64,000 bases of DNA from Mugil cephalus (Eukaryota; Chordata; Actinopteri; Mugiliformes; Mugilidae), in the NCBI RefSeq assembly GCF_022458985.1, contig NC_061791.1, forward strand, positions 336,001 to 400,000. Reading direction: 5' to 3'. Position numbers and translations under genes: made by a program. The first letter of the stretch is position 1; every line of letters begins with the position of its first letter. Of this stretch, positions 63,086 through 64,000 are shown piece by piece. The notes below the pieces were generated by a model. That model worked only from the letters and a program-made list of their open reading frames with translations. It made no database searches and was not told the DNA's origin.

Positions 63086-64000
63086 TCCACACAGCTTCTG
63101 CTGAGTTTTAAGTTCAGTCACGGTGTGAAGTTTACCAGATGCAGTTCGGATTGAATCTTATATTTTAATTAGAAGAATGATTTTATAAATGAACATGAGT
63201 CATTCACTTTAGTGGAGAGAAACAGGGAAGGATGAGAGAACTGAGTCTGGAATAAATCATGATACACACTGTCCAACATGTGAGGACAGAAGGGATGAAT
63301 TTATTTACAGCAGATCAATAAACCAGTAAAAAAGCCCATTTCACCAGTTTCAGTTTTACATAAGAAGAAAAGCTCGTTTCTTTAGTAAAATCCTAATAAA
63401 GCAGTTTAACCAGGACGTCGTGGCTGGAGCTGTTGATGCTGTGTTGCATCGTGTTGTTGTCATCGGTCCGAGGTCTGAAAAAGCCCCTCGGCCCCCGACC
63501 TTTATGTTCCTGGTCCTCGTTAGTGGAGCGTCCTGCATGAAGCCAGGATAAGTTGTCGCTGTTTGGAGGCTTGTGTGACACCGTGGAGCCGGGTCACAGG
63601 TTAATCTGTCACAGAGCGATGACACAGAAACCTGCTGCTCCAGCTCACGCCATCGATTTAAAGAACCACCATCGATTTAAGGAACCACCGTCAAATATCT
63701 GCAGCTCACGCCTCTGAAACGAGACTGTTTCATTAGTATCTTTAATCATGTTCATATCTGGTGGTAAAGAGGATGGGTATATGTTTGCTGCTCTTCTCAC
63801 AGGACCAGTTCTACCTGGGACCTGGTCCTGTGTTGTCCTCTATTGTCCATCGTCATGTCCGTTAACTCTATATTAGAGTCTGTTGATCCAGGGACCTGAT
63901 GAACACATGAATGGTGGAGTTAACGGGTTCATCCTGGTCTGAATGGCTGAACGGGTCTTTGCTCCCTAACATCCGTCCACACTTTGATTCATTAAACGTC
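63086..64000. other. Gene-free right end
   Basis: No coding exon is seen after the 62.4 kb promoter-like patch. Any neighbour gene must have its coding exons beyond the window, or its exons here are too short for me to recognise. Confidence 0.45.

Overview
The window looks like vertebrate nuclear DNA, most likely from a ray-finned (teleost) fish. It has one intron-containing housekeeping gene, no dense open reading frames, very many micro- and minisatellites, and several dispersed repeats of types I know from teleost genomes. These include a repeat starting near TTTATTTCTATAGCG, a TTTATTTAACCAGG repeat, small TTAA-flanked inverted-repeat elements, and decayed non-LTR reverse transcriptase pieces with a G-V-P-Q-G-S motif. 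I cannot name the species.

The only gene I can support fully is rpl18a (60S ribosomal protein eL20/L18a) on the minus strand, 58531-61781. Its five coding exons join to a 176-residue protein, with GT-AG introns and two polyadenylation signals. Its start has a 5'TOP-like pyrimidine tract and a promoter built from two tandem 31-bp modules. Introns 1 and 3 each hold an H/ACA snoRNA of the SNORA68 (U68) family. The second copy sits between perfect 19-bp direct repeats, which suggests it arrived by insertion. A CpG-rich patch at about 62.34-62.56 kb, with two inverted ETS-type sites, looks like the promoter or first non-coding exon of a neighbouring gene that is not otherwise visible here.

The first 58 kb is gene-poor. 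It is a patchwork of unique sequence, tandem arrays and transposon relics. The main arrays are a 23/18-bp array (0.2-0.87 kb), a 21-bp array of about 1.2 kb (9.56-10.75 kb), a 14-bp array (24.7-25.0 kb), a 15-bp degenerate array (33.0-33.5 kb), a 17-bp array whose units resemble CTCF sites (35.8-36.5 kb), 28-bp CTAGCC-type arrays (28.1, 38.6, 41.3, 42.2 kb), a 12-bp array (47.8-48.3 kb) and a G-rich array (54.3-54.5 kb). Transposon material includes two inverted copies of one small palindromic element (11.5-11.95 kb), a 7.9-8.07 kb inverted repeat, a piggyBac-like TTAA element (42.94-43.28 kb), three copies of a TGTCA-type element and at least eight reverse transcriptase relics.

No undescribed protein system is visible. 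The most notable signals are the duplicated intronic snoRNA with its flanking repeats, the CTCF-like satellite, the duplicated rpl18a promoter module and the nested small inverted-repeat elements. Splice, repeat and motif calls were made by eye; no database search was run.
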